DNA from: Xestospongia muta
Taxonomy: Eukaryota > Porifera > Demospongiae > Haplosclerida > Petrosiidae
NCBI GenBank assembly: GCA_963693285.1
Contig: OY848927.1
Coordinates: 1,118,501 to 1,182,500, forward strand
Reading direction: 5' to 3'
Length of the DNA: 64,000 nucleotides
The notes beneath the pieces were generated by a model. The model saw only the letters and a list, made by a program, of their open reading frames with translations. It was not told the DNA's origin and searched no databases. The position numbers and the translations under genes are program-made. Below, piece after piece: positions 35,401 to 47,027 of this stretch. Each line of letters starts with the position of its first letter. Position 1 is the first letter of the stretch.

Positions 35401-36293
35401 GTCATCATTCCCTCTGATCTAGAAGGAGCTGACATCATTCCACTAGATCCAGGGGGTCCTCCAGGTCTTGTAGGCGGTCCATCAGGACCCATTGATCCAT
35501 AAGATCTGGCCATCATAGAAGAAGGTCCAGTCATCATGCTGCTAGATGCAGGAGGGCCTCCCTGTCCAAAGTTAGGTGGACCAGCATTCTGTGTTAGTGC
35601 AGGTTGCATCATCGGATTGGATGAAGGAGGTCCAGTCATCATAGAATTAGCTGTAGGGGGTCCAGGCATCATATTATTTGACAAGGGAGGCATAGAGTTA
35701 GATGGTGGATGGCCTAAAATCATTGTATTAGAGCCGGGAGGTCTGTTTACCATAGAATTTGCTGCTGGGGGTCCTGGTGCCACTACATTAGATCCAGAGG
35801 GTCTTGGCACCATTGTATTTGAGCCAGGGGGTCCTGACATCATAGTATTATGAGATTCTGGTGACGGTCCAGTCATTATACCTCTGCTAGTCAGCTGGTT
35901 GGATGGTATCATCCCTCCAGTTTTAGAACTCGAAAGTGGCTGCATGTAGGTAGATGAAGGATCATATGAATTAGTGGACGGAGAATGGTGTAGTCCTGAG
36001 TGAGGTAGAGTTGATGCCCATTGCTCTATAAAAAAATATTGTAATTGTGACTATTTTGATAATAGGCAAATATCAAATGTGAGGAGTGATAAATACATAA
36101 ATACATATGATTTTGAATATTTATCAGTCTACCAGTACTAACTTACGTGATGACACTCCACCTCCAGGCTGTTCATTTAAGGATAGAGAACCCATCTAAA
36201 AAGAATAGTTTTATTACTTAGACTGTGGCCACATGGTTACCATGTGAATGAATTATAACTTACCTGCTGGGTTGGCGGGAGCTGTCCGTACAT
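30714..36293 (-). CDS. SEC24C: COPII coat subunit Sec24, C/D type
   Basis: Twenty-two exons join in phase into 1172 aa. The first is 36264-36293 ([10 protein letters not shown]), followed by 36147-36195 and a long exon 34848-36025; the last is 30714-30842. Sec24 binds Sec23 and selects cargo for ER vesicles. Residues 27-420 are low-complexity Pro/Gly/Met/Ser sequence with GPPGSN/MM repeats, as in Sec24 N-termini. The core opens [12 protein letters not shown] and [12 protein letters not shown]. It continues with the zinc finger (CNRC...CPIC, about 508-540), the trunk ([24 protein letters not shown]), the beta and helical parts ([28 protein letters not shown]) and the gelsolin-like end ([14 protein letters not shown]). 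The final exon has ASYVDFLC-like [18 protein letters not shown], typical of Sec24C/D. Nothing is missing. Confidence 0.95.
31190..31390. repeat. Tandem TATCAGTATATTGTCAATA array in the last Sec24 intron
   Basis: About 200 bp of alternating TATCAGTATAT and TGTCAATATAT units of 16-18 bp fill part of the 569-nt final intron (30843-31411). Confidence 0.85.
32345..32437. repeat. (GA)n microsatellite filling a Sec24 intron
   Basis: About 92 bp of pure GA on the plus strand, which is CT in the Sec24 transcript. It makes up most of the 145-nt intron between the exons at 32464-32602 and 32124-32318, ending about 30 nt before the acceptor. Confidence 0.95.
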
Positions 36294-36618
36294 TTCGAGC
36301 TGAAGTAGATATGTTTGTAGTTGGCAATGTCTTGCCTTCTAATAAAAATGATTTTTGTGATTGAGGGAAAACTAATAAAAGACAAAGGAGTCTTTGAATG
36401 ACGTGTATTTTTTTCTAATAAAAGCGCAAGAATACAAAGGGTTAATTTATACATTAGCCACTCCTTGAACGAAAGGGAGGGGCTACTTCTCCGCAACTCA
36501 AGAAGGACAAGGACTGTGGCTCTTGTCCAAAACAGTGCGAATAAAATGTAAGCTTAAATCAAATTAGTTTAATACACATGCATTGTTTCTTACCATATCA
36601 TTGTACATACAGTTCACA
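36294..36618. promoter_or_regulatory. Divergent promoter region, Sec24 / death-domain gene
   Basis: A 325-bp interval separates the outward-facing start codons. The sequence near 36472-36494 includes GGGAGGGGCTACTT and the only GC-rich patch. This is inferred as a shared promoter from spacing. Confidence 0.45.
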
Positions 36619-37391
36619 ATGTCTGATAATATCGGTCTACCTACTCTTGATCTGCTTTGTGATGAATTGAGTCAAGTAGTTGAATGGGATCGAGTAGCTG
36701 TAAGTCTCAAGGTACCTTTTGTTGATATTAAAGATATTGAGACACGATACTCTGGATTAGAACAACGCAAAATGCATTCTTTACAAAAGTGGCTAGAACA
36801 AACCAGCACTGTACATTCATGGCGTACAGTAGCTGATGCAGTACAAAAAGTCAATCCCTTTGTTGCTGAACAAATTAGGAAAAAGTATGCTGCTATTCTA
36901 GATCAGGAATCGTCTCCTTTCCAACATGATAAACGTCCAGGTATCTCTAATTATGCATATTGTTTATCGATAAATTTTCCTGACAAAAGTCACAATTTAA
37001 TTGACATAAATACACATACTATCACTGCACGGTATATAGGAAATGCTATTACTGCATTGCTTTTAATCTTTTCATAGCCCAACATGAACCTCCATCAGAA
37101 TTATTTCGAAAGCAGATATCTGAGTTATCTGAAGCTATTAAAACAACGACAAATTTTGAAAGACTATTGAACAAATTTCAAAGCAAAGACATCATAACTG
37201 ATACATTTGCTGATGATGTTAAGAGTGTAGAAGGTGACACTGCTTATCAAAAAGCTAGCAAATTGGTACATGAGCTACATAGGCAGATAAAAAGTCGTAA
37301 AGATGCTGAACAATATCTAATGAAAATTACTGATGTATTATTAACAGAAGAAGACAAAACACTGCGAGATATAGCTGAACAATTGAGATGA
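36619..37391 (+). CDS. Death-domain adaptor-like protein
   Basis: Two exons, 36619-36940 and 37078-37391, join in phase to give 211 aa starting MSDNIGLPTLDLLCDEL. Residues of about 8-95 form a death domain: WDRVAVSLKVPFVDIKDIE, then HSLQKWLEQT, then SWRTVADAVQKVNPFVAEQI, matching the six-helix pattern with the conserved Trp in helices 2 and 5. Residues of about 112-211 form a second all-helical region (SELFRKQISELSEAIKTT ... LVHELHRQIKSRKDAEQYL) that could be a diverged death-fold (CARD-like) domain, but key residues are not convincing. No protease or kinase domain follows, so it would act as an adaptor. The upstream in-frame extension lacks an ATG, which supports this start. Confidence 0.75.
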
Positions 37392-38498
37392 AATTTTTGT
37401 TAATTATTGTATTAAAGCAATGTTATAATTAACAATAGTTTGAAACAAATAATCTAATTAAATTATAATGAGAAAAACTACTGCGTGGCTCCTGTATTTT
37501 ATACGCTATTTCTAATTTAGTCTCGTTTGATATGTTTGAGGATATCGCTCAACTAATGAGATGATTGTTAGACAAGAAACAATAAGGGGTACCATTGCGT
37601 AACACTCTGGTGAAATTAATTCAGCTGGTTATCATATGAAAGGATCATCGTACAGGTTGTGACTGAGTGAAGTTAATTTGTGACCAAATTATTCAGTATT
37701 AAAGCAAATATTATAATTAGGGAGGTATGTCATATAGCAAATTGTATCCATAAACAATGAATGCAGCAAGTGTAAAAAGAATACTTCTGTATTATACACT
37801 AAACCTAACTAACTAAGTGAACCTGACCATATAGTATAGATGCTAGCATATCAGTCTTTTTGATCTCATCACACTCCATCCACAGACATACATAGTGGTA
37901 TGTCATTCACTTCTATAGCTGTTTTAAATTTTTATAAATAGTTGTGTGAAATATAATAATACATATAATATTTATAACCAAATTATATAGTCTTCCCAGT
38001 TGTTGGCAGCTTTACAATATGTATAGCTCATTTCTGTTTCTTATGAGACCATCACATTATAAAGATTAATCATCAAACAGTCGGTCATGATCAGTTGTTA
38101 GTAATATTACACATATGTGGACTGAGTGATAGTTCTTATTTTTATTCTTATATGTATCACAACAACAATCTAGTTGCTGTATAGATTATATACTTTTAAG
38201 TGTCATCAACCATTCTCTGTGCTATAATTCTACAGATGCTGATAAAGTCTGTAATCTAAAGTTTTGTTTAAATATACATACATTTTAAAAAGCTTGTCCA
38301 TGGTTCTATTTAACCTTTATATTGTATGAATTAAAATTTTGTTGAAGTGAAAATATGCAAAATAAAACAAAAATACTACATACAATATATTAGAGTTCAT
38401 GTATTGTAATATCATAATTTGAAGTGATCACAATAAAACTAAGATACAACAAAAATTAATACAGACACAAAAAATAAATTATATATAATACATAATAT
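37392..38498. other. Convergent intergenic region, death-domain gene / RhoGEF
   Basis: 1.1 kb of AT-rich sequence between two 3' ends. No ORF, RNA gene or notable repeat was found. Confidence 0.5.
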
Positions 38499-41400
38499 TT
38501 ATTTTTTCTTTTTTTGTCGTTTTCTCTCAGTTGGTGAGTTAGTAATTTTACTGAAACTACCACTACTACTATCATGTCTTGGTTTTGGAGTTAATTGTAG
38601 ACTTCCGGTAATACTATCAGTAGCCCAATCTATACAATAATACAATAATCCTTTATATAACTATAATTCAGATAAACGAACATTAGAATTAATCATAAAA
38701 CTTCTAATATGTAAATACCTTCTTAAAATAATACAAATAGTCAACTTTAAAATTAGAGAAGTGGGGAATTTGTTCTACCACTAAAATATATGTATTTTAA
38801 TTGTTTACCATGATTTTTCTTTGGGTTTTGTTTTTTTCCAATCGGTTCACTACTGGCATTAAACAAAGCAATAGCTGCTCTCTTCATTTTAGGTGTAATA
38901 ACAAAACCTAAGGAATGATGATAATAACATTGATCATCACATTGCTGATGATATATAGATAATAAAACAATAATGTCGTGTACAGTACTGGTGTGGTACA
39001 TAAGAGTATCTGATTGGTATTTTATAAAGGTAACTACTAACCACTGGTTTCATCATCTTGAACACGTTGTCTTTCTCTTTTGAAAGCATCCATCCACTCT
39101 TGTTTAGCTCGAGGTGTCTTTGCAAATAGTGTATACCACTTGTCTTTGTCTACATTGCTAACTTTCCATGCATTTTTAACAGCACTACCTCCATGCGATA
39201 CTATAAGACATAACAGTCACATGATATTTCACGTGGCAATCACATGACTTACATTCTCCATCTTGTAGATCGATAATTTCACATTTATCTAAATCTATAC
39301 GCCCCTTATAAGAGAGCTTACCACCAATGGTATCCTATGACATCATATTACATCACATTAGATCACATGACACATACAATATACCTTTCTGCAATATATC
39401 AGTTGATGATCAAACAGAAAGAAGTGACGTTCTTGAGAATGACCCTTGGAGATTTTATGGAGCTCACTACAGTGAATTTGTTCTGTACTTCTGTCTAACA
39501 CGTCACCTCCCTAGAATGAACAATACACATTGTTTTAATGCAATCATATTTTTAGAAAAGTATATTGCATTTAGAAAAGGATTTAAACATGATATTCAAT
39601 CGGTTTATTGTGCCTTACCTTCCAATTTTCTACAGAGTCTTGCCAATTTTTAATTCTTCCTAGATCTTCTATTCTTCTCTTTCGTTCATTAATCAAAACA
39701 GCTACTTGTGTCATGGCATCTTGAGCCGCTAAAACATATGGATAATCAGGATGGGTCTCAGGGGTATGTTTCACTAGCTCCTGTAATTAAAATATTAATT
39801 ATACACAGAACAGTTCTATGTGAGTAACTCACAGAAAGTTGTAAAGGATAACGACAAATTCTTTGAACTGGAGTTAATAGAAAGCCTTCCAGTGATATCC
39901 TAGTCATGTTACGTAATAATCTACAACCCTATAAAATTAAGAATTAATTACAATGATAGATGCATGTACAATGGCATAAGTGTTATAGAAATTTTTATTT
40001 ATTTAATTTTGTTATTAATAATTGTTACAGTGTACTTTGTTGATTACTTAATACTTAACGACAGGGGTTACCTCAAAAAACAAGGAATACTGTTGATCTT
40101 GATGTAATAGATTCATTTCATTCACAGCATGAGGATGGTTATTACAATACTCAGAGTACATTGAAAACTTGTCCCTCTAAACAAACAAACAAAAGATCAT
40201 ACAATAATACATATACAAAAAATGTCTGTGGATACATGTGTGTGTTATTAATTATAGCAATTAGTTCAATACATGTTATGTTTTGTTCTTAGTAATACAC
40301 AGACGTATGAAGTCTAAACAACAAAAACGAAATAAAACAAACAATACTGTCTAATATAATACTTATAATATTGACAACTAGTAATTAGGCAGTTAATGGA
40401 TGAAATGTATTGGCCAAAGGGACAAATCATATTATAAACAACCACTAAATGGATTGGTTATAAAATTACAACTTGACTTGCTTACCATTGTAACAAAAAG
40501 TTCACCAATTAGTGAGTCCTGGAGATGATCTTTCTTAATTCTTGCCTTTAATGCTGCTAAAAATTCTTGTTGAAATCTGTGCAAAAATAGTCAAGTCACA
40601 TGACCATCACACAATAATACTAACTTGTAAATATCCTCAATATTACAGAAAATAGTCTCCACACACTCTTCGCTAAATAATTGATGATGTTGTTGACATG
40701 GATACAAGAAACCCTATGAGAACTCAATCATGATGGGTTATTACAGGGGACATACTCATTCTTTACCTCCACAATATCTTTTAAATGTTGAACATAATCA
40801 ATCTCTGTATGCAGTATTTCTTCAATACATTTAGCTCTTATCTCCTCAGGAGTTAAACACCGAGGAAGATCACCAGAGTCTCTCTTACGAATTGTCTTTC
40901 TTCGACTAACAGTACTGGCAGTACTAACAGTACTAACTCTACGTACTACAATATTTATATCAATAATATCATTTTTAGTACAAGGGATATAATGTACCTC
41001 GTTCTGTATGGGTCTTTTGTGGCAGCAACTCAGGGAGTACATCATCTTCTATTTGTTCCATTGTATTTTGGGGTGTTTCTGGAAATGACGTTGATTTTGG
41101 AATACTTGTTGGTGATGTGTTATTTGGTTCTAATATTAAATCAATGTCTAAGTCAAGTGATGAAGAGTCCCCAATATCTTGATCAATACGTAACTATAGA
41201 AACAAGATAGTATCTATTTAAATCTACGCAGTAATCTAGGATAACTATCTTTAGATTATAGTACACATCAAGTGCTTATCCTAGGATAGTTACCATTAGT
41301 AAGCTCTAGACTAGTAAACATCAGTACTTGCTTACCACAGTGACCTGGGGTACCTACCATTAGTAAGCTCTAAACTCGTAAACATCAGTACTTACCACAG

Positions 41401-41655
41401 TGACCTAGGATAGCTACCATTAGTAAGCTCTACATTACTAAACATCATTACTTAGCAAAGTACTTACTCGAACCCAAGAAGCAGGAAACCATCCAATTCT
41501 GTCATCTACAATTCCTTGCCACCAATCATCATCTCTCATATCTAATACTGCAATAACATCATTGACTCTAAAACTGAGTTCATCATGTTCACGACTAGTA
41601 CAGTCCATTAAGGCATCAGCATAGACTAAAGGGACTTCAATGACTCCCTCTGTCT

Positions 41656-41696
<41 letters not shown>

Positions 41697-44600
41697 AATA
41701 AACCATACTCTAAATACTTCTATAACTACCTCAAAACACTTTAAAGACATCTTAATCATTCTTTGTAGATACTACTTGTCACAAATTATGAGGTAGCTAA
41801 TGTTTATTACACAAGTAAAACTATTCATAGTTACAGATTCAATATGCTATGAACAGTATTAAATAACATTTTATACTCACTTTTACTGTTTATGCACGAA
41901 TAGCTAAGGCAGTTACTGACTCCAGACTGACTCATAAACAATGCTCACACTGATCAATATCGTTTAGCTTAGCAAAGTTATTTTTAGTAACACACTATGT
42001 CTAGATGACTAACTCTCTCACTTTTATCTCTTTCAGTTAGACAGCCAGTCAGCCAGTACTGTTTTCTATTGTCAGTCATAACATTTGCTCCAGTGCAAAT
42101 TATATAAAATTTTAAATATTCTATTCAAATATGTATGGTAAATCAGGAAGTGAAGCATTTCCTGTTTTTTTACTATCAACAGTACCAATTATTCCATCCT
42201 TCATATAAAATTAAGTAGTACTAGTAGCTAACTGTTCATATCAATCTCTTACATTTCTTTCAAACAATAGATTAATTATTATTGTACATATTTTGTGCTT
42301 TATAAGATCACTGTTATCATAACTCCACTTCATACAATTCAATAATGCGAGTTGCTATAGTAACATACCTCAGCTGAACCAGGTAAACTGCCTCGCCTTC
42401 TTTTCCTTTGAGCTAACACCAATTGTGCTTTTTGCTGTGCTCCTCTTCTAATAACAGAATAACGATCATGGGAAGCATCACTTCGGACTCTTTTCCTCAT
42501 GGCCGGAGAACGTTTAAATTCATTTCCACGATTAGAAAGAAGGCTACATACAGATGGAGTACTGTTGGTATCTCCATCACTAATTATACTGTCTAGATCA
42601 CCATGGTTTAGACTTGGAGAAGGGCTAGGAGAAATAGTTATAGACCCTCTGATGCGTGGATATATATTTTGTACCTGCAATAGTGAATTATGTAACGAAG
42701 GGTCACTGTTACTGATACGAAGACCATAACGAGAAGGGGTTGAAGATGACACTGATAATTTAGTTACAAGGGGAGGAGTAATTGGATCATTGCTATAGCG
42801 ATGATTGGATTGAGTTTCTGAAAAAAATTCTGAGTCAGGTGTATAGGTGAGATAACCACGTTGATACTCTGAGTCTTTCCAACGAACTTTTGACGGAGAT
42901 TGTGACCCAATACTGAATCTTTGATCGTAATCTTGAAGTTCCTCGTCTTCACTTTCAGATGTGTTAACAGATTCTATGAGGTCTCCATGGCTCCCAATGT
43001 TATTGTAACTATGGGATTGTTGCATAATAGCAGCATTGGTTGTATGACTTCGCCCTCTTCCTACGTTCATGTACATGGTCATGTGAGCAGGCTGATCTGA
43101 TGTAGTCATTTCTTCACAGTCCATTAATTCGTGCACTGACCTTCTTTCAGGAAGTGTTAAAGCACCCGATGAACCACTAGGCTCAACTTTACTGCTTCTT
43201 CCAGAAAAAAAGGTAAACTTTCTCTTCACACCCATTCGTCTCTCCTCTTTCCTTGATGCAACTCGACGTTCTTGTTTGGGAGAACCAGTCACATTTGTTT
43301 CAGTGGCTTTGTGCTCTGGTGTCTTCTTTTTTGGGCTTCTCTTGGGACTCTTTTTCTTCTTTTTAAGTGATTTTGTAGGAGTGTCATGGTCATTGTAAGA
43401 CTCTGCTTCATAAGCTTCAGTGTCTTCAAATACGGGTCCTCCAGTATCTTCATAGCCCTCGAGATGGTTTAGAAATGAGGGTGATACGTTTTCTTCATTA
43501 TTATCTTGAAGAAGTTTGAGTAGGAAGCCTGGTCTTGGAGGTAGTTCCGGTGGTTCTTCATCATCATTTTGTCTGTTGTTATGAAATATTATATAATTTG
43601 AGACTTTACGGCCATATTCTTCAAGAGTCTCATAAATACGATAGTGAGGCTGGTCAGTGAGGTCTGAGGCTGAAGCATTACGTACCATTTGGTCCATCAC
43701 TTCTGTCAGATGTTTAGTGACTCTCTCATTTAATCCTGTGTCATCATTTTCAATACCAATTTTAGATTTAATGGATTCTAATATTTCGTCATAAAATGTG
43801 TTGCTAATAAGAGACAAACGCCGGACCAACTCATTCTCACTATCTGAACTGCTCTGTTTATCAAGTCTGTCACTATATTGACCACTCTCATCATCCTCGT
43901 CGATGCTTTGAGGTAAAGGAGAGACCGAAGGTATTGAAACGGCAATTTCCGGAATGACTTCCAAAGGTTTTATAGGTTCTGATGGTAGACTGGATGTTGA
44001 TAAGGAATTATTACGACCTTTTCTCATTAATGTGTATTCACGATATGAATATATAGATGATGAAGGTATGACATCATCATAAATGTCATCATCTGGTTTG
44101 CTATCAGTCTTTGTAAAGACAATGTCATCATATTCTGATTCTGAGTTCTCTCTATTGAGAGCCTTGTCAGTATCAACAAAGGGTGTGGCTTGCTGAAATG
44201 ACGAAGAACCAAACATGTTGACATCAATTGTCATTTCATTTTCGTCTTTCACTGAAGATATTTTTAATCCAGTATTGGCAAATTTTGCCTCATCCTCACT
44301 GTCATCGTCAGGAGACAGGCCAGGTTCCTTGGTAACCTTGGCAACAACAGGAGTTGAGGCAATGGGCCTAGAAGGTTTTGGTGGTATAGTAGGTGCTATT
44401 TTTATTGCAGGCTTTAGTGAAGTTTTGACATCAGCTTTATCTGCTTGACCTTGGAATAGAGCTATTTTTGATTTGACACTTGTTGGTGGAGAATGGGTCA
44501 ACTTTTTTGTGGATTTAGGTGAATTAGATGAATTAATGTGTCGTCTACTAATTCCAGGAGACCCTGCAGGTGACCATGATGACCTCGTACCACATCTAAT

Positions 44601-47027
44601 AGATCCAATTTTTTGTTGAGAGTCTGACAGACTATATTCTTGTTTAGAGGAATTTTGAGGTTCTACTTGTGTTTTGTCTTGCCAGGTACTCTTTGCGATT
44701 CTTGAAGGACTAGCTTTTGGTTGTAAATTTTTTCTCTGGATAGTCTTTGGAGATGAAACGGGACTATTCCTTGGAGACCTTACCATAGTGTTACCTTCTT
44801 TTAAAGATCTGTTTGCAGTTGTCTTGGGAGATCCGCCTGGACTCTTGTCCCGTTTCAAGGATGATTCTTTGGAACCCATATTTGGAGATCCATCTGGACT
44901 CTTGTCTTTCAAGGATTCTTCTTTGGGACTCATCTTTGGAGATGTGTCTGGACTTTTATCTTGTTTTACGGATCCTTCTTTGGGACTCATCTTTAGAGAT
45001 CTGTCTGGACTTCTGTCTTGTTTCATTGATCCTTCTTTAGGACTCATTTTTAGAGATCTGTCTGGACTTCTGTCTCGTTTTATGGATCCTTCTTTAGGAC
45101 TCATCTTTAGAGATCTGTCTGGACTTCTGTCTCGTTTTATGGATCCTTCTTTAGGACTCATCTTTAGAGATCTGTCTGGACTTCTGTCTTGTTTCATGGA
45201 TCCTTCTTTAGGACTCATCTTTAGAGATCTGTCTGGACTTCTCTCTCGTTTCAAGGATCCTTCATTGGGGCTCATCTTTAGAGAGCTGTGTGGACTTATG
45301 TTGGATATAATGGGAGATTTCCTTTGTCTTACAGGATTAGTCTTTTGAGGATTTACTTTAGGAGCATCAATTTGAGACATAGCATGTTCTACTATATTGT
45401 CTTTTTGTCCACTAGATGGTACTTGGTTAGAATCAGGTTTAACTGGTTTATGAGTGGAAGGAGGTTTAAGGATAGAGCTAGCATGTGTAACTGGATGATG
45501 AACAGGAGGTGGAGTAGAACCTACTGGTCTAACAGGTTTACGAGCAGGAGAGGGAGGAATCTTTTTTGTTAATGAAGGAGAATGAGAGGTTTCACCAATA
45601 CTTTGATTACCTGTTTTAGCAGGCTCTTTTACTGTGGTTGTCTTGGTAGATGAAACAGATGTTCTAGTTTCAACTGGACAAGTTGAAACAGATGTATTAT
45701 CAGCTGATCTGCTATCAACTACAACAGTTGGAGTATGTGTCACATTAACTGTAGTAATTGAAGAAGTTATACAGGTAGTGGGTGGTGTAGATTTTGGCCT
45801 GGTACTTACAGACATTCTATTAGTAGTAGCATTTTGTTTAGAAGTGTCTGTGATTAAAATAGGCTTAGAACCTTCACTTAGAGCACTTTGGGGATCAGTA
45901 TGATCAGATGGTGTCATGTGATCATCTCCATTAAAGTCCAAGACCAAAGAAGATCTATGTTGTGGTTTGCGATTAGTTTTTCTTACAGGTACATCAATTT
46001 GAGTTGTGAAGGATTGACTTCGTTTCATGGTAGCTTTTTCTTTATTGTTAGGTTCTATCTTGTCCCAAGTCTGGACAGTAGGTATTTTAAGCGAAGATGA
46101 AGCAGTTGATGTAGAACTTGAAAACCAGGTACCACCAGGCTGTTTGATGGCCCGAGATTGATGTAAAGGAGAAGATTGTTGAGATGTACTTGTGGTATCC
46201 ACTTTAATATTGTCTTGCACTGAAGCAGGTCTCTCGATGGAGGTGTGATTAGAGCCAGCTGATATCTCACGATTATCTTGCACTGAAGCAGGTCTCTTGA
46301 TGGAGGTGTGATTAGACCTAGTTGGTATCTCAAGATTATCTTGCACTGAAGCAGGTCTCTTGGTGGGGGTGTGATTAGACCTAGTTGGTATCTCAAGATT
46401 ATCTTGCACTGAAGCAGGTCTCTTGGTGGGGGTGTGATTAGAACCAGTTGGTATCTCAATGCTTGTTTTATAGTATACTCCACCATGATGTTTCTCAGCG
46501 ACAACAGACTTGGTAATTGGAGTACTTGCAGTTGTCATATCCCCTGTGGTTTGCTGGGGTGTTTTACTGGAGGATGCATTTAAGGATGATAATATACTAT
46601 TGTGTGAAACACTTCTTGGCATTGTATTATTTCTAATAGTAATTGGTGTTGATAGTTTTTTTGAGGGACTACCATATACTGGTCCTTGAAAAACCATGGT
46701 TTTAATAGTGGGTTCCGAACTGAGGGGTTTACTATTAACAGCTCGTCCTCCTCTAAAATAGTCCATAGTTCTTGCACATCGAGGATCTTTTTGATCAACT
46801 ACTTTTCCTGACTCTGTAACATTAATCAGTTTGATATATGAGCTCCTAGGTAATGTATTAGCTTCAGTAGTGGGTGGAGTTGATGGGTGAAGACTTGTTT
46901 CCTCTGACAGTTTAGAACTTTTGTCCTCTTTCTTTTTAAACCGTGGACCGGTTGTTTTGTCTTCATCTTTACTAAATACCGATATCATATCGGCCACTTT
47001 ACGAGGTTGATTGGCTCTGGTATCCAT
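38499..47027 (-). CDS. ARHGEF4: SH3-DH-PH Rho guanine nucleotide exchange factor, Asef/collybistin family
   Basis: Fourteen coding exons join in phase to 2119 aa. The first, 42369-47027, alone encodes 1553 residues of Ser/Pro/Lys-rich, apparently disordered sequence. The SH3 domain is exon 41468-41653 ([35 protein letters not shown]). The DH domain runs from exon 40767-40945 ([20 protein letters not shown]) to 39619-39780 ([34 protein letters not shown]). The PH domain covers 39510 to about 39042 ([44 protein letters not shown]). It is followed by [12 protein letters not shown], which matches GFEISENQKRQA in vertebrate family members. These proteins activate Cdc42/Rac at the cortex, with SH3 autoinhibition. 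Vertebrate ARHGEF4, ARHGEF9 and SPATA13 share this core, so the symbol stands for the family. A noncoding first exon lies near 50158-50250. Confidence 0.92.
41240..41460. repeat. Approx. 62-bp tandem repeat in a RhoGEF intron, related to window position 1-45
   Basis: Three copies begin with AAGCTCTA at about 41301, 41364 and 41424, each followed by CTAGTAAACATCAGTACTT and CCACAGTGACCT. The first 30 bases of the window (AAGCTCTAGACTAGTAAATG) are the same element, so it is dispersed. Confidence 0.85.
41658..41692. repeat. (GA)n microsatellite at the SH3-exon acceptor
   Basis: A GA run on the plus strand reads as CT on the transcript and ends about 5 nt before the AG that precedes the SH3 exon (41653). 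It therefore serves as the polypyrimidine tract of that acceptor. Confidence 0.85.
44870..45300 (-). repeat. 57-bp coding repeats in the RhoGEF disordered exon
   Basis: Eight or so tandem copies of a 19-residue unit, [14 protein letters not shown] plus a basic K-R/Q-D-R/K linker. Copies vary at a few sites and decay toward the C-terminal end. The SP pairs flanked by Lys/Arg are potential proline-directed kinase or microtubule-binding sites (inference). Confidence 0.9.
46210..46455 (-). repeat. 60-bp coding repeats in the RhoGEF disordered exon
   Basis: Four tandem copies of a 20-residue unit built on [20 protein letters not shown], with small substitutions (HTS/HTP, IERP/IKRP). The array is independent of the [10 protein letters not shown] array in the same exon. 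Confidence 0.9.

Noticed and set aside
35536..35853. Plus-strand 105-codon frame opposite the Sec24 Gly/Pro/Met repeats
   Set aside because: It is antisense to a secure coding exon and has the compositional bias of that exon.
44674..45348. Plus-strand frame of 224 codons in the RhoGEF exon
   Set aside because: It is the complement of the [10 protein letters not shown] repeat array, whose period is a multiple of 3.
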